Below are positions 45,973 to 46,983 of a DNA stretch of 46,983 nt, piece after piece. The DNA is from an uncultured bacterium. GTDB taxonomy: Bacteria; Verrucomicrobiota; Kiritimatiellia; CAIVKH01. Position 1 is the stretch's first letter. Each line of letters starts with the position of its first letter. A program made the position numbers and the translations under genes. The DNA is taken from the NCBI GenBank assembly GCA_937958885.1, contig CALGMT010000022.1, forward strand, positions 1 to 46,983. Direction: 5' to 3'. Below the pieces are notes generated by a model. That model saw nothing but the letters and a program-made list of their open reading frames with translations, had not been told where the DNA came from and did no database searches.

Positions 45973-46983
45973 ATGCGTTGGCGAATCATGCGATGGGCTC
46001 TCGGATTGGCGGCGGCCGCAGCCGCGTTTGCCGTGATTTTGATCCTGTTCGGGTCCCTGTTTCGCCCGACAATCGCGACGGAGCCGGCGCCGCGTGATCC
46101 GGCGGCGATCGCCGAGGTCGAGGCGCTGCGCGATGTCTCATTCGACCCGGCGAACCCGATCGTGATTTGGCGGGATGTCGATTACGCGGAGGGGCCGGAC
46201 GCCGCGTGGTATCCGAAGCACGAAAGTCCGCTGTTGGCGGAGCGTGTGGCGCAGGGGCTGCTCCCGCCGGTGCAGGAGCGGGTCGGCAGCGAGCCGATGG
46301 TCGTCGAAGGCGTGGAGGGCGTCGGGCGATATGGCGGCACGTGGTTTCGTGTGGCGCCCAACCTGCGCGACATTTCGATCATCAACAATCGGCTGGCCGG
46401 CGCCGGCCTCGTGCGCTGGTCGCCCTACGGCGAGCCGATCGTGCCGGCCGTCGCGAAGCGCTGGGAACACAATGCGGACATGACCGAGTGGACGTTCCAC
46501 CTGCGCCGCGGCATGCGGTGGTCGGACGGCCATCCGTTCACCGCGCACGATTATGTCTATTTTTTCGAGGACGAGGTCCTCGCCCTGAACATCGGCCTTC
46601 GCACCTACATGGAGGTGCAGGGCGAGCTCGGCACGATGACCGCGGAGGACGACCACACCCTGCGCCTTTCGTTTCCGCATCCGAACCCGCTGTTGCTCTC
46701 CAAACTGGCCGGCCCCGCGCCCTATGTCGCCCCGCGCCATTACCTCGAGCCGCTTCATCCGATCAAGGGCGACCGGGATAAAATTCGCGCGTCGATGCAG
46801 GCGCGCGGGCTTCCGACGCCGCGCGCGAACTATCAGGCGGTGCGCGAGGCGTCCACGAACCCGGAGCGGCCGAGCATCGCGCCGTGGATCCGCCGCACCG
46901 CGTCGGACATCCCGCCGGTCACCTTTGTGCGGAACCCGTATTACTGGGCGGTAGACCCGGAGGGCCGGCAACTGCCGTACATT
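45973..46983 (+). CDS. ABC transporter family-5 extracellular solute-binding protein, 3' end outside window
   Basis: 337 residues are visible and the frame is still open. The N-terminus MRWRIMRWALGLAAAAAAFAVILILFGSLF is a signal/anchor helix. RYGGTWFRVAPNLRDISIINNRLAGAGLVRWSPYGEPIVPAVAKRWEHNADMTEWTFHLRRGMRWSDGHPFTAHDYVYFFEDEV is the SBP_bac_5 (oligopeptide/oligosaccharide) signature. Family 5 includes both peptide binders and plant or algal oligosaccharide binders. The operator at 45872 and the glycosidase neighbours favour an oligosaccharide. It has no good ribosome site; Met6 is an alternative start. Permease and ATPase genes would be expected to the right. Confidence 0.88.
   Translation, partial: MRWRIMRWALGLAAAAAAFAVILILFGSLFRPTIATEPAPRDPAAIAEVEALRDVSFDPANPIVIWRDVDYAEGPDAAWYPKHESPLLAERVAQGLLPPVQERVGSEPMVVEGVEGVGRYGGTWFRVAPNLRDISIINNRLAGAGLVRWSPYGEPIVPAVAKRWEHNADMTEWTFHLRRGMRWSDGHPFTAHDYVYFFEDEVLALNIGLRTYMEVQGELGTMTAEDDHTLRLSFPHPNPLLLSKLAGPAPYVAPRHYLEPLHPIKGDRDKIRASMQARGLPTPRANYQAVREASTNPERPSIAPWIRRTASDIPPVTFVRNPYYWAVDPEGRQLPYI

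Overview
The window is high-GC DNA with tightly packed genes, many ATGA or GTGA stop/start overlaps, and small families of intergenic repeats. The gene mix suggests an uncultured member of the PVC group (Verrucomicrobiota/Kiritimatiellota/Lentisphaerota type). It includes a classical menaquinone operon, a cytoplasmic sulfatase beside GH42 and GH2 enzymes, a DUF2961/GH172 lipoprotein, a DUF2934 protein and a PEP/pyruvate-binding protein with a KaiC-like N-terminus. This placement is inference; no rRNA or tRNA gene was seen to confirm it.

Layout. (1) 1-9283, minus strand: a truncated PEP/pyruvate-binding protein, a MalY/PatB aminotransferase, mscL, carB and guaA. A 110-bp nested palindrome fills the carB-guaA gap. 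(2) 9640-18000: guaB (plus), a Y-family DNA polymerase with a palindromic operator over its start codon, a VanZ-like protein, argS, an Ala/Pro/Lys-rich DUF2934 protein, two small membrane proteins and a lytic transglycosylase. (3) 18171-24069, minus strand: a CBM20-like esterase, a GH30-like secreted glycosidase and a cytoplasmic GH2 enzyme. (4) 24227-25171: a quinone oxidoreductase-type dehydrogenase. (5) 25468-31099, plus strand: six genes (three SDR epimerases/reductases, an HddA-like sugar kinase, a GT4 glycosyltransferase and an HddC-like nucleotidyltransferase) that look like a nucleotide-heptose route for a surface glycan. A DUF2961 (GH172-type) lipoprotein follows. (6) 33558-41070, minus strand: menD-menH-menB-menA-menC-menE plus an SGNH lipoprotein. 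(7) 41192-46983: sulfatase, GH42 beta-galactosidase, a LacI-type regulator and the first part of a family-5 ABC solute-binding protein.

How it fits together. Three near-identical 14-bp pseudo-palindromes of the form ATATNACGTTATAT lie upstream of the GH2 operon, the sulfatase-GH42 operon, and between the LacI gene and the solute-binding protein. Together they suggest one LacI-controlled regulon for import and intracellular breakdown of a sulfated beta-galactoside-containing glycan. The most unusual non-coding feature is a 17-bp repeat, TTCCATGCTCTGTAAAA. It occurs eight times in three clusters, always with a 31-bp period. Its ATG is the likely start codon of two exported proteins, and its TAA is the stop codon of a third gene.
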